Notes under the pieces: generated by a model | Seen by the model: the letters and a program-made list of their open reading frames with translations, nothing else | What the model was told of the DNA's origin: nothing | The model's database searches: none | Shown: positions 1 to 13,700 of the stretch, one piece after another | Position numbering within the stretch: the first letter of the stretch is position 1 | Layout of the letters: every line of letters starts with the position of its first letter | Assembly (NCBI RefSeq): GCF_964355755.1 | Contig: NC_092674.1 | Coordinates: 12,779,001-12,843,000, forward strand | Direction: 5' to 3' | Source: Antedon mediterranea | Lineage: Eukaryota > Echinodermata > Crinoidea > Comatulida > Antedonidae | DNA length: 64,000 bases | Program-made: the position numbers and the translations under genes

Positions 1-1425
1 AATACTAGTATATCAACGTATCCAACAAATTAATGGAAGTCCTTATAATAGGTAACTAAACGCATTTCATCAACTGGTTGTATTTCACACTATTTAAATT
101 TAGACTTGTTTTTAGCGTTATTTAATTTTCTATTTGCTGCCTATTCCAATGGATAACATAAGAATCGGCAGCAATTTGCCTTTTTTAGAAAATTAAATTT
201 CAAATTTATAAAAATGTAGGCCTACTTAGAGTATTGTAAATATAATCAAATTATTGCCTTGTTAATGATTTAATAATACACTGCATAATGGTTATTGATG
301 TACATATCATATATTTATATTTTAATGTATGGATGATCTGTTGAATTGTAAAATAATCTTAAAAATAAATGGGACACTTTTTATTAACAGAAAAAAAGCC
401 ATAACATCAAAATATCAAAAGAAACAAAACAAAACATAAATTTGTTTTTTTCTTATAATTTGCAAGTGATATACTAATTCTAATAAAGATTATGATGTAC
501 TGAAATAAAGGTTAGAGTGAATCCCACAAAAAAGAAACTAAAAAAAGTACAGCCAACAATTTCTTTTCTTTCAAAATACTTAAGACTAAAGATTTTATAA
601 TGCACGTTATTAACTCAACATGAAAAGCTTTTAAACCTTATTTGAATACATCATATAACACCACGTGTAGGCTCCTTATTTATTATATATATTTATTCTA
701 TACAAGTTATTTATTATTGTTTATTTAATTTTTAATCTTTAATCTTTCTTACTTCTGGTTAACAATATTATGGTCCTGTTGAAAAACATAAACAAATCTT
801 AACTACAAAATGTTAACAATTTAATTTAATTCTATTGATTTCGTTCAATTGGTGACAAAATATACGTATAATAAAATATATGTATTAATATAAACGGATT
901 GACTTGACCAATCACATGCCGATTGAGTTACTCCTCATTAAACAGCCTGTAGTGCAGTGTTAAAAGTTCCAAGTTATAACTAGCGTCTATATAATAATAT
1001 TATTGTAACATAAGCCTGTAAGCTTGTCTTCTCAGGATACATAAGTAATTATAAATTCAATAATCTGTAGTTTACATAACTATATTTTCAATATACACAA
1101 ATAAAAGAGAGTCTAAAGGTTTATAACCGAATAAAGACTTTGTTACATGTACAATTGTGAAAAAGGTTGTATTATTATATTGATGTGATGATGAGAATCC
1201 CAGCCGATTCTGAATGAATCGTGCAAGTACATTGTCGATGGGTATACGGCGAGTATGATGTATACAATAACTTTGGTAATGTACCTGAGAATTATTGACA
1301 GTGGTGATGTTCTTAATGATGCTGGTGGTGTATTTGACGAATGCGACGATGTACCTGCCTGCTGAACCCACGCACATTTCAGCCACGCTCCTCTATTCCG
1401 ACCAGTGGTGATTCCCACAAGGAAG
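1..1425. other. 3' UTR/flank of the ROCO gene
   Basis: Very AT-rich. No coding exon was recognised on either strand. The nearest AATAAA on the minus strand that I noticed is at about 720-725, some 700 bases past the stop; I cannot tell whether it is used. Confidence 0.4.
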
Positions 1426-1703
1426 TTAGGGTTCAGTTTCAAATTGATCAGCTAGGTCTGTTCTGCCTGTATGCTTTAGAGCTTCTATAAGATGTGAACG
1501 CTTGGACTTCTCGTAGCTCTGCCAAACCTCCAACATGCTTTGCATTGCTCCTTGTATGTTATTAGGATTGTCTTGTTTAAATGTATAAATATTGGCTTTC
1601 GTGAAGCCAAGACGTAATCCTAGTTCTTCCCATTCACCGCACAGGTTGTTGGTTAGATCCGCTAATTCTCCACCCGTTAATTTTCTGCTCGTCAAGCCTG
1701 CAT
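1426..1703 (-). CDS. Terminal exon 22: death domain and stop codon
   Basis: Encodes LTGGELADLTNNLCGEWEEL, GLRLGFTKANIYTFKQDN, MLEVWQSYEKSKRSHLIEAL and HTGRTDLADQF. The six-helix death-domain pattern is clear: W-x-x-L-G-x-x-L-G in helices 1-2, the conserved W in helix 5, and L-x-x-A-L-x-x-x-G-R-x-D-L-A at the end. Death domains bind other death domains in signalling platforms. The TAA stop is at 1426-1428, eight residues after the domain. Confidence 0.95.
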
Positions 1704-4700
1704 CTAAAAATATATATATAAATTAAATTAATAAAAATTAAATAAATCATCAACTAAAAAAACATCGTATCTGATAGATTATTACAAATCAAATAAGGTA
1801 GCTTGTTAGAAATTTAGTAGTAATTGTTGTATTTGGCCTGTATACACATTTATAATTTTATTAAGTTTTGTTTTGTATTTCTTTTTACTTCACCTGACGG
1901 AGGCATTCCTGCTTGAATGCATTTGTGGTTATTGCTACGTTATTGGGAAATTCAAACTGTATACATCATATCGGACATACTGTAGGCACATCTATATTAC
2001 CTAAAGTAATATTTTACGATTATCAGTGTTGTATCTACACATACTTCAATATTTTCATCATTTGTATTATAGGAATATGTTTGTAATACCGTATCTCATT
2101 TGTATCTCATGTCACCTTATGTTGAGCCTGACGTGACGTATAAGGTTAGGTTAAGTGTTATGTTATGGTACACTGTATGATACTATGAGATACATGTGTC
2201 ACACATGTGATATTGTAATACCAAACATTCCTTTGATACTTGAGAAATCTAGATACATTACATTGTGATGATATATGACGCGGGACCAGTAATTAGCTTT
2301 TCATTTTTTTATCTTATGTGGCGTCTAAACAGAGCGACAGAATTATAATGCATAATCCTCATTATATTTCCATCAATCAGACTCAAATATTGATCAACAG
2401 TTATAAGAGAGCACGTATATTGTACGGGGATTTTAGCGAAATGTTTGCATTGTGTGCACCTATCTGTAAGAACAATTCGCACTTGATGCAAAAATTGGAA
2501 CCAACTAACCTGTAGCCTGAGGATCATCACTCGGTGTATCTATGTACAAAACGTAGGACTAGGTATTAGTAAACATCTCAAAAACTAATTGCTCATATAA
2601 AAAAATGGTAAGCCTTATAATTGAATTATTATATTAGCTTACTTTATAAAACGTTTACATAACATTGTTGCTAGATCTGTTTTTAAGTACAGTGACAACA
2701 AACTACATACTGTAGGTCGAATTGTGCTTGTTTCTACATAGAATCAAGCAGCTAATCACAATAGTGACCAAATAACATAAGTGAGACTATTCTGATATTG
2801 ATACCATACCTAACTATACATTGTACGTTTAAAATCCTATTTCGCAAGTTTACTGAACTTTTGACTATTATTGTATAAACAACACAATAATCAAAATAAA
2901 CATAATATTCAAAACATTTTTTTTTAAATTAAAATTAGATTGCATCGTTTCATTTTGATTTCAAAAAGAATCTCAGATTGTACACTAGTAAAACATATAG
3001 GCCTAGAAATAAAGGAACAATCATTTATTATTATTATATTATTTAAAGTTATTTAATTGTTGAATTATAACTTATATAATTATAAGCACTAGATGGTACG
3101 CTCGCTTCGCTCGCGTACCATCTAGGTCGTGCCCACAGATGGTTCTCGAATACACAGTAATTTCAGGGTAAAAAATCTGGCGATTTTAAATGCACGTACC
3201 GCAGGACTATAATACATTGCCGTTTACAGAAACGAATAAGTAGACACAATGATTTATGTAGTCAACCAAAATTAGCACCCTGGGAATTACTTCCGAAAGA
3301 GAAACTTACCACAAAATGAGTCCAAATAGTTTATTCATTTAAAGAAACCCAATTAGGGTTGAGGGATGGGAAGGAGGATAGGTACAAAGAAGAACAATTT
3401 TTAAATATATTCTTTATCCACGTCAGTAACGAAATATTTTTTTTATTTTTTATAGGCCTATAAATAATATACCACTAACGGTGACTAAATATAGTAAAAC
3501 ATTTGCGATTTAATACTTTGTTAAAACTGTCACTGTCATAGTCGATTGAAATAGTAAAGTACATGTAACGATACACCACTACGACGTTTATATTTTTTGT
3601 AATTATTAATTAATGCAAACGTTGAGAAGCAACTGTCAGTAATAAAGTTTATTTGTATATTACGTGTTTATATATCTAACAGTAGAGCCTACCCATAATC
3701 ACAGTAATACAGTTTATTTGTATATATTTTTTTACATCTAACAGTATTCACAGTAAGAGATGTTTGTATATATTTTTTTACATCTAACAGTATTCACAGT
3801 AAGAAATATTCGATTCAAATGACGACCAAAAATGGTTAATAGGTATTTGCAGTACTGTATTGTCAAAGTATTGCAAGTTTATTCTCCAAGGGCTCATAAA
3901 TTTACCTACTTGTGTTAAACCAAACTGGCAGACTGAGAGATTGGAATGTTCCATTCATCGCAAATCAATACATTTGTAAAAACGTAAATTAAATCTATCA
4001 AAATAGTATTTTTTAAAGAAAATCGGCCTGTCTTCAACATTATGATGCTGTACTCGGGCAGTTCAACCGGTTTTCAGCTATTAAAAACAATTATCGTAGG
4101 AGGAGATAGGAAAATGCGAAGCGTCCTAGTATTATTGTGTGCGGGTATTTTTCAAGTTGGACATCCATTAGACAGTGTATACCACGATCGGAAAACACCC
4201 TTATTTGGGGCAAATCGTTGAACCCAAATTCGTTTTAATCGTCAATAACTAATTATCTAACTCAATTTAATTAGTAAACAGGGTAACATCAGGTGGTTAA
4301 AATCAGTACCGAAAGTACGAACCAACTTTATATACCATCGAGTAAAAATTCTAGAAATAAACCGCGATTTATCGAATTTTGCCCTTACGTAAATTTATAT
4401 ATAGATAATCTATTGAAATATAACGTTTGGGCAGTATCCACAGTATGTCAGCCTATAGTAATACACATATTTTCCTAGTTAAAACACTATAATATATGAA
4501 CCAGTTCTACGTTTTGTTCTCTATATTTTACAACTGTAGTAGCCTATCTTTAAACTTACCGCCAAAGAGTCGATTGTAACGAGAAACATCCATGCCTTCT
4601 CTATTGCATGGCAACATGTCATCCTGGAAATCTCCAAGAATTTGCATATGCTTCTTTTCGGATGTCTCGCTACAATCGCAGGGAATGCATCTGTGGAAGG

Positions 4701-7700
4701 TAATCCCCCTTCGACCACCGTCTTTGGAATGTCCAAATGACATCTCAATCGTTGACAACACCTTTCAAAAACAAGAATTGCAGTTAACTGTTTTTTAAAT
4801 TAGGATGTCTATCATTAGCAAAAGTTGTACACAATTAATTGTTATTTCTTTTTAAAATAAACCTCAAAAATACAATATTAAACTGAAATAAATATAGAGC
4901 CACCTTAATTGACCTGAATAAATGATTAACGTTGGAAAAAATGTGTTTACTTGTCGAGTACTTACAAAAAAGCCTACAATATAATAGGTAAATTATAATA
5001 TAACATAATAATATATTTTTTTTAATTTTTATTTTTTTTTATTTCTTTAAAACCAACATCAACGAAAGTTGCCACTTAAAGGTATGAAACAGAAAACAGA
5101 TACAATAAAGATATTATAAATACATACCTCTTTACATGCTTCGGAAGAGGGTTCACATACTGTGCTTATTGTTTTCCTAATTGCCTTTCTACGTGTAACA
5201 GTTACCTAATATTTTATAAGCATACGATATATTGGTATGTGCATAGCAAACGTTATGAATGAATGTTCAGGCCAAAGTTGTGTAAGCTAAATGTGACTGT
5301 AGCAAAAACTATTAAAGGAATGATGTTTATTTTTTTTTATATAAGGCATACTATAGCGTTTTGAATCAATAATCGGTACCGGCAATTGCTGCAACGAAAG
5401 TTATATTGTCTGCGTTTTACATTGTTTTTGTTCACCTTTGATAGTACAATATAATTACAGTAATAACATTTGAAGTTTCTCTGATGCCTTTAAATATCCA
5501 TGGATATCCGGGCATGTCACTGCGCGTGCGCACAATTGGGAACCGCACCGATAATGGTGGTGCTGAAAAGTCGCTATATACAATAGGATTTAAAAAATTG
5601 GATATTACTTGAATTACTGAAAATAATATATCATACCTTTAACAGGAACTTTCGCTCATTCTTCTTAGTTAAGAATTTGACAAGAGACAAGGTCACGTGA
5701 TGAAATTGGTCAAAGTAGAGTTCGGCCAAATCATGCGTTAATACTGGATCATCTCCGTTTTTCTTCCGATATTTGTTAATGAACTCAATAACTAAATATG
5801 GAAACACTACGTCAGGCAGATATCCACAAAGGTCGTAATAGATACTGATAGCTTGGTTGTCATCACGTACAGATCTCACTTCGTTGGATGGAGTATCAAA
5901 AGAAAGTCGCAGTGGCACAAAAAACGATTGCTTGACATCAACTGAGTCCTGAAATATTAATTGCAAATGTTAAAAAAATATAAGATGCCATTTAATTGAA
6001 ATTGTACACACAATAATAAATGTATTACGAGTATTATGTAGTGCACTAAACCTAATTTTCCTATTTTGATCGAAACAGGAAGCATTAACAATACTAATAA
6101 TTATAATATCCATATACAAATGTTTGGTATGATCGCTTCGCTCGTGTACCATAGGTTGTGCCCGCAGATGGTTCTCGAATACACAGTAATTTCAGCGTAA
6201 AAAACTGGTGATTTCAAATTTACAGGACTATAATACATTGTCGTTTACAGAAACGAATGAATAGACAATGATGTATGTAGTCAACTGAAAATAGCAACCT
6301 GGAATTACTTCCGAAAGAGAAACTTTTTTTTATAGGCCTGTAAATAATATACCTATCACTAGGACTAAATACAGTACACATTTGCGATGTATTACTTTGT
6401 TAAAACTGTCACTGTCATAGTGAGTGAGTGGCCGAGCGGTTAAGACAGTGGAACCGTAATTACGTAGCCATAACATCGACAGGGGTTCGAGGCTCACTCA
6501 CTCCATGGTTCTGGTGGTAGAACGAGTCTTCTCGGATAAGGACTATAAACCGTAGGTCCAGTGTACACATCTAGCTCGTGTGCACTTTAAAGAACCTAGT
6601 ACATCTTTCGAATACTAGGCCATATCTATCACCCAAGGGCCCATAAATTCACCTACTTTTGTTAAACCAAAATAATTATAGGGAGACTGAGAGGTTGGAA
6701 TGTTCCATTCATCGCAAATCAATACATTTGTATAAACGTATATTAAATCTATCAAAACAGAATTTTTTTAAAAGAATTATGATGCTATACTCATGTTTTC
6801 AGCTATTAAAAACAATTATCTTAGATGGAGATAGGTAAATGAGAAGCATCCTCGTATTATTGTGTGTGGGTATTTTTCAATATGGACATCCATTAGACAG
6901 TGTACACCACGGTCGGAGCAAATCGTTGAAGCTAAATTCGTTTTAATAGTAAATAACGAATTATATAACTCAACTTAATTAGCAAACAGGAATACATCAG
7001 GTGGTTAAAATCAGTACCGAAAGTACGAACCAACTTTATATACAATTGGGTAAACATTCTAGAAATTACGCGCGATTTAACGAATTTTGCCCTAACGTAA
7101 ATGTATATATAGAAGACAGGGATCTATTTCTGTCATTGACAACCCATTATCCAAGTTGGTTCGAGTCAAGTTAAAAAAAAAGCCCATACCGTTGCCGTGA
7201 CTTGACTAGTAGAGGTTATCTTCCTACAAATGAAACCAAATCGGATCATTAACTCTACAAGGTATTGGAACTTCTCCATATCAATACACTGCTCCTCCCA
7301 CAATTTACGTAACAACGTTTCATCCAGTATGCCTTTGTTAAGGTTCGAAAAGGCTTCACGGTACCTACCTGTCTAAAATAGAATACAAAATAAATATTGT
7401 GATTGGTTGTGTTTCTGTATAAGGCACGCAAGTGGTGTAAACAATATATTTATATTGAAAAGTATTAACACATTTTATTTTTGATGATCCAATGGATGAT
7501 TGGATAAAATGACAAATAAATATCAACAATACATTTTTGGAAAGAAGTCAAATCAGTGTAATTACGCATCTTGTAAAGGGTAAGTTGAAATCAATAAAGT
7601 GTCGCAGGTTTCGGGTCTAATTCAAATACGGTGTTTAACAGAGATGTCGACATTAAACATTTGGAAGTTTATAAGCCAAAAACTAAAACAGACATCTTAA

Positions 7701-10700
7701 GAGTTTACAGAAAGAGAAAAGTAAATTGAGCAACCGTTTAGCTTGATACAAAAGATAGTAAACTAAAATTGTTCACATTAGGCTATTTCTTCTTAAAGAA
7801 AAATGTCAGCCCGTACTATGAGCTAACTTACTGGTAAGTCAGGTGGAATCACAGTGACAAACGCGGTGATAACTTTAACCAATCCCATAGGATCTACCAC
7901 TACTTCGTCTTTCAATGATTCATTATCAGGCATGTAGATGATGTCACCAAGATCATACAGGAAGTTAAGCAAGGCCGACTGTTGATTTTCATCAAGAATT
8001 CCGCTTTTTCTTGCCAGTACTTTAACCTGAAAAGTTTAAATCAAAATACAAAAATCTAATTGTCTTTTCTTGCATCGTATCCGTCGCCGTTATTTATTAC
8101 AGATCTACTGTAATGTAATGTACAGGATTTGAACCTGAGATAAGGCTAGCTTTTACTAGATAACTCAGATACGTTATACCATGGATGAAACTCTAATCGT
8201 TCGTCTTCGAAGAGGTATATTATAATACTCACTAGATAACCATTGTTGTAATATGATATAGAACTACAGTATAGAGTTATCTAGTATTACCATTACTAAG
8301 TAATAGTAAAAATGTGTAATACGAACAGTGTTATGGTTGTTTTTTCTTTTTACTATAAATAAATGTACATTTTAAAATAATTTTAACAAATCAAAACCGT
8401 ATGTCAAAAAATGTACCATTTTAAAATATTTATTGCACAATGTTTAATGTAGTGGTACAATAATGGATATTTCTCTTCAAATTTACCTCTTCTAAAGTAC
8501 ATATCAGTTTCTCTACACGTAGATTGTAAATTTCACATCGAAAGCGCATCCACTTTAACGGAATAATCTTTCTTAATTGGTTCATAAGCTTATTAATTTC
8601 TTTTTTAAGATCATCAAAGCTCTTATCAGTGGTTGCCTCACTGTTCTCAACAGCAAACATTCGATGTACATGTTTTTGGTACGGTTTCCCTATCAGAGCC
8701 TCATCAATCTTCTTTAACAACTTCTTTGACTGAATTTAAACAAAAAAACAAACAAATCTGGTTGTAACATATCTAAAATTGTGAAGATTTATCAATATAA
8801 AATACCGTACAGGTTATACATGCAATATTAAACATGCTATGTCATTTATTTGTTTGTGTATGGAACACCCACGTTCGTAGTGATCGACCAGAAAATATTC
8901 ATCATGTTTAATTTGGCTTTTCTGAATGGAACGCTAACATTGATTACATTTCACAAGTCTACATACATACAATTGATTAACATTTTATGCATATAATAAC
9001 CTACTGTATAGATTGTCTTAAATTTACGTTTTATGGTAAATCATGATAAAAAGAGAGAAACATATTAACCTAAGTAGATCGCATCGAATCGACGATTTTT
9101 AGGCCTAGCCTAGCTAGGTTTTTTTTGTCTTTGCTGCATTAATTGGCTGCATTGATCGATCGAAAATGGGTGAATCGCAGAAGAATAATTAGGCCATATA
9201 TACATGGCTGCAGTCGCGTGCTCAAGTTAGTGTTTACCGACTAACCAACCGACCGACATAGTGGGCTGTAGAGTTGCATTGCATGGGGCTAAAAATGAAA
9301 ATATCAATCCGATTTATAGCGGGCCACTCGATTAAAATCGATTATATAATCGACTTATTTTTTACATTTTTAACCGTTTAAAGACCAAAAAAGTTATCGC
9401 AATAGGACCATATATTATAATGTTTGTAGATTAAATATAGTTTGTGACCTTAAATTAGATCTAAAAAACGTAGAGAATGGAATTTTTTACAAATATTTAA
9501 CTGGAAAACTCGTTAACCAGAATATAAAACGTTGCCGTATGAATGTATCTACTATTACAAGTCAGATCACCGGTACCGGGTTGATGTTTTATAATGTTTC
9601 ATTTATATCGTCAACATATACAATTTTGAAGAAACTTCATCGTGCCTTTTACCATATTTCTTTCACATAATTGAATTGGTGTCATCGACTTTTAAATCGT
9701 TGGAAAGTGTGCTAATACATGTTAGCTTATTGTTGAATGTTAACTAAAATAAATAAAAAACTTATATTGTGTAGGAATCGAACATTGGCTCCTAGGCCTA
9801 TAATGAATGGACATATCTAATAAAACAATTAATCAAAACATAATGGCATTATCTACTTTGGAATATGTTTTACATTTTGTTTATATGTGCATAAAATCAA
9901 AGTAATGTATCTATAATTGAGTACGAATATAACATACCTTGTCATTTCGTTCCTCTTCCGTGTCTCCAAGCTTTCCTTTGTGCGTACCCACAATAAGAAT
10001 AACAGGCAAATTAACTTTCTCCTTTATATTCTCAATAACTTTACGGCTATGAGAATAAACTGAGAGAATCGATGATAATATGAATTGGAGATTGGTCCAA
10101 TGGTGTACACGTTCGCACTAAACAAATTGAAACAAATATGTTTCTATATTATGACAAACAACATACATCTCAACAATTGTTTATAAATTAAACAAATCAA
10201 TGAATTATCTTCCAATGAGATGGGCGTACAGATTGATAAAGTATCATAACAATGACTATTGAACGTAAATACTTACCCCATTTGAATCCAATAAAATGGC
10301 AGGATCATCAAGGGGTTTACTCATATCGAATACAACCAGATACACTGCATTTAATGTCATAAGGAGCTAAAAAACACAATTATATCAGTTTAAAACAGTA
10401 ACATTAATTAATATTGAACAAATATGGCATGTCCTAAAGTAAACGTTATATTCCACTACGTTCATATTGAATGGAAAGTGTCGGCTATTGAAATCAATTA
10501 ATTTTCAATTACCTTTGATTTCTCATACTTTCAACCTGTTATGTACATTTATTAAACAATTTCTAAAAAAAAATGTAATGGTAGATAATAATACAAAAAA
10601 ACTATACCGCTTTTTAAACTTAAGGCAATTTTTTGAGAATTTTTAATTCAATGCAGTCTCATAGGTCTACTTACACGAATAATTCCATGGTAGATCGGCT

Positions 10701-13700
10701 GTCCTCCGTGATCCATTATTTTAAACATATTTTTCAAAGGAGACATCTCTGTTTCTTTTTCAAAAATATCCTGAATGATATCTTTATCCAGTTGATCACG
10801 TACATCAAATGACGCATTTTCAGGATTGTCGTTTTTGGCGGTTTTGAACTCTTTTAAATATAATTGAATAAATAAATAAATAACATTAAAATAAGCACTG
10901 TATTAGTATTGTCATCTAAAAATCATTATTATAATTATCTTAACAACATCATTGGCATTGACAACATCATCATTGTCAACATAATCGTCACCATTGTTGT
11001 CATCAATTTTAGATTTTCATGTCGATTATGTCGACTGATTCGATATGACGTCAGTTTATTGGTATGCATACGCAAGACAACTGGCACGTCGACTGCCACA
11101 TTATGAGAACTTGTTCAGTGGCATTTTTCGTTCGCTCTCATACATACGTACGAGTGGACGTATGACTTTATATCACTGCAAAGGTACAGTATATCAAAGA
11201 GTGGCGGAGAATGATCTCGCGATGATTTTCTGAGAATATAGTAAAGTGCCTTTCAGTTAAATAATAGTTGAATGATTGTTATTGGTTATATTTAAATAAA
11301 TAGTTTAATAATACAGGTATGTATATTTACTATACTGATTTAGGTTTACTACTGGCCACTGGAATAGTTCCACACGAGAGCTACTAGAGATTACAAAGTC
11401 AGATCTCAAGGTCATGACTGTATGTCATACATTCCCTTGCACGCCAACGTAACGCCACTTATGTTCATATATCTACGACCCATGTGGATGTGAACTCTGT
11501 GCACGTTCACTCAAACCTGCTATCAACAAAAACACTATCAATAACACATTCCTGCAAGTATATTCTAAAAACTAGGCATTATACATGTTGTACTTTCATT
11601 AATTGCTTGTCACCGTATATTAGTGGATTTTTTAAGACGTTTTTTTCATTAGTATTCACTCAACGAAGTGCGATTATTTCACAATTGTAAATCAACAACC
11701 AAACACACCTGTTTAAAACATATTTAATTGTCAAAACATGTTAGTAATAAATTTGGGAACAATGTTATAAAAAAAAATACAATGTTATTAGCATAAATTA
11801 TTATGTATGTTAATGAAAAGGAAAATGTGTTGAAAGAGAAATGTAAAAAATGAATACAAAATAATAATGTTTATATGTATCGAAATAAAAGTGGGATGAA
11901 CCAAAGTAAGACAAAAACAAAACACACCTTCTTCAGTTGACTCATTGCTTATCTGAAAATCAAGAAAAAAATGTATAACATTGTAATATTTCTCCGGCTA
12001 AATTACTTTCGGTAGTCATTGGTTTTAAACTAAGCAACACAAAGTTTTCTTTAACATATTTGTACCGTTGTGCAATTTTAAGAAAATGTCAGGTGAATTG
12101 TTGATCCACTGCCAGTTTTATGAAAATATAAGAAAAAGAACATCTAACCAATCTGAATGTGCATAAGCTTAAAAATATTTTTATTAAAAATAACTTCAGT
12201 TTTTTTTGCATTATATTTAGTTGAAGAAAAGACATTTCTGTTTGTCCAAATATGAATATGACCAAATGTAAAATTGGGCAGAGGTTTTTCTTTCATCGAA
12301 ATTATTATTATTATTATATCTATTTTTATTAATTTTTATTTATCTAATCACACTCAAGACCAGTCATTTCTGGCTCATAAGTATAAACAAGGATAACAAT
12401 AAACAAATGAAATCAAATAAACCAATGAAATGATCTACAGTATTAAGAAAATGTCAGGTGAGTTGGTTAATACAGCGATGTTTGCTTTTATTTCGTGTTT
12501 ATATCGGATAACTTGTTCTGTACATAACTCCTTTCCCACCATGGGCCCAGTGCGCAGGGTCATGATCAGAACACTAGGAGGCACTATAATGACACTACTG
12601 TAGAAACGGCTTCTGATGGAACGTAATAATAGTAAAGTATCTTGCCTATGCACTATGACACAGAAAATGTTCTCAAATACAAGTCTGACATTCCCTGCCA
12701 TTAGACTAAATCGGTATCTGAAATGACTATAGAGATTTCTGGAAGATCTTCCACGCCAAATTCTACCTGGCCAAACTCCCTAACTTTAGTGATCTGATAC
12801 GATCTATTGTAAGCACGATACATCACTTTTTTCATGTTTTCAAACTACTGAAATATAAATAATTTGCTTTGTGTATACGTACGTGTTCAAATGAAGCGGC
12901 AGCCTTAGACTCTTCTACTACAACCTCTTCTTTAACTTCTATCTTTCCTTTCACATTTACTTTAGCAATTTTTGGATTACCTGCACATTAATAAATGTTA
13001 TATTAATCATTTATCTATATTCTGGAGTGAACAACATTCTATGAGAACTACAAACGTAGTACAGTTAATCACACGATTTATATAAAGCTACAAACTGCAC
13101 GTTTGTTTCTGTATAATTTAACGATTGTTCATACACATAAAGCATAGACATTGACAATTATAAAAACAAAATACTTTTTAAACCTTCATATGTTATTAAA
13201 TTAAATTAAATCATATATCCATTTAAGTTTGATCATCTATTCCTAATGTATCTAGGGTAATCATGGGAAAAATTGAGAAACACATTTTCTACTGAACTTT
13301 GCGAAGATTTTAGGTTTACACAATGTAAAAAATAACAAAACGTACCACTGTTCGAGGCTGTTTCGTTAGTCACAACCTAAACGAAATAATAATTAATTAT
13401 TTTAAGATTCAAAGGTAAAGTAATGCTGGTTTCATAGTTTGTAATTCCAAGGTTTAGGACTAGCCTAAATATTTATATAGTATATACGTACATTTTTCAA
13501 AGAGGACTCAACCTTACGTTCTTCTACTACAACTTCTTTTTGAACTTCTATTATCCTTTTAATATTTTCTTCGGCATGTTTTCGAAACAATGAAGTGGGA
13601 TCATCTAAAAATTAATTAATGTTTAAATATGTTTTTACAACACACATTTTAAGATTTATTCATTGACATATCACATTTCCCAGCAAACATAACTTATTTT

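Noticed and set aside
2505-2540. Possible microexon (CCTCAG, then GCTACAG, then GTTAGT) between exons 21 and 22
   Set aside because: Exon 21 joins exon 22 in phase without it, and seven bases would break the frame.
6420-6495. tRNA-Ser or tRNA-Leu gene
   Set aside because: The A and B boxes are fine, but no proper cloverleaf was found and a SINE body follows.
10909-11233. Two overlapping plus-strand ORFs of about 62-65 codons
   Set aside because: They arise from low-complexity CATCATTG-type sequence in an intron and resemble no known protein.
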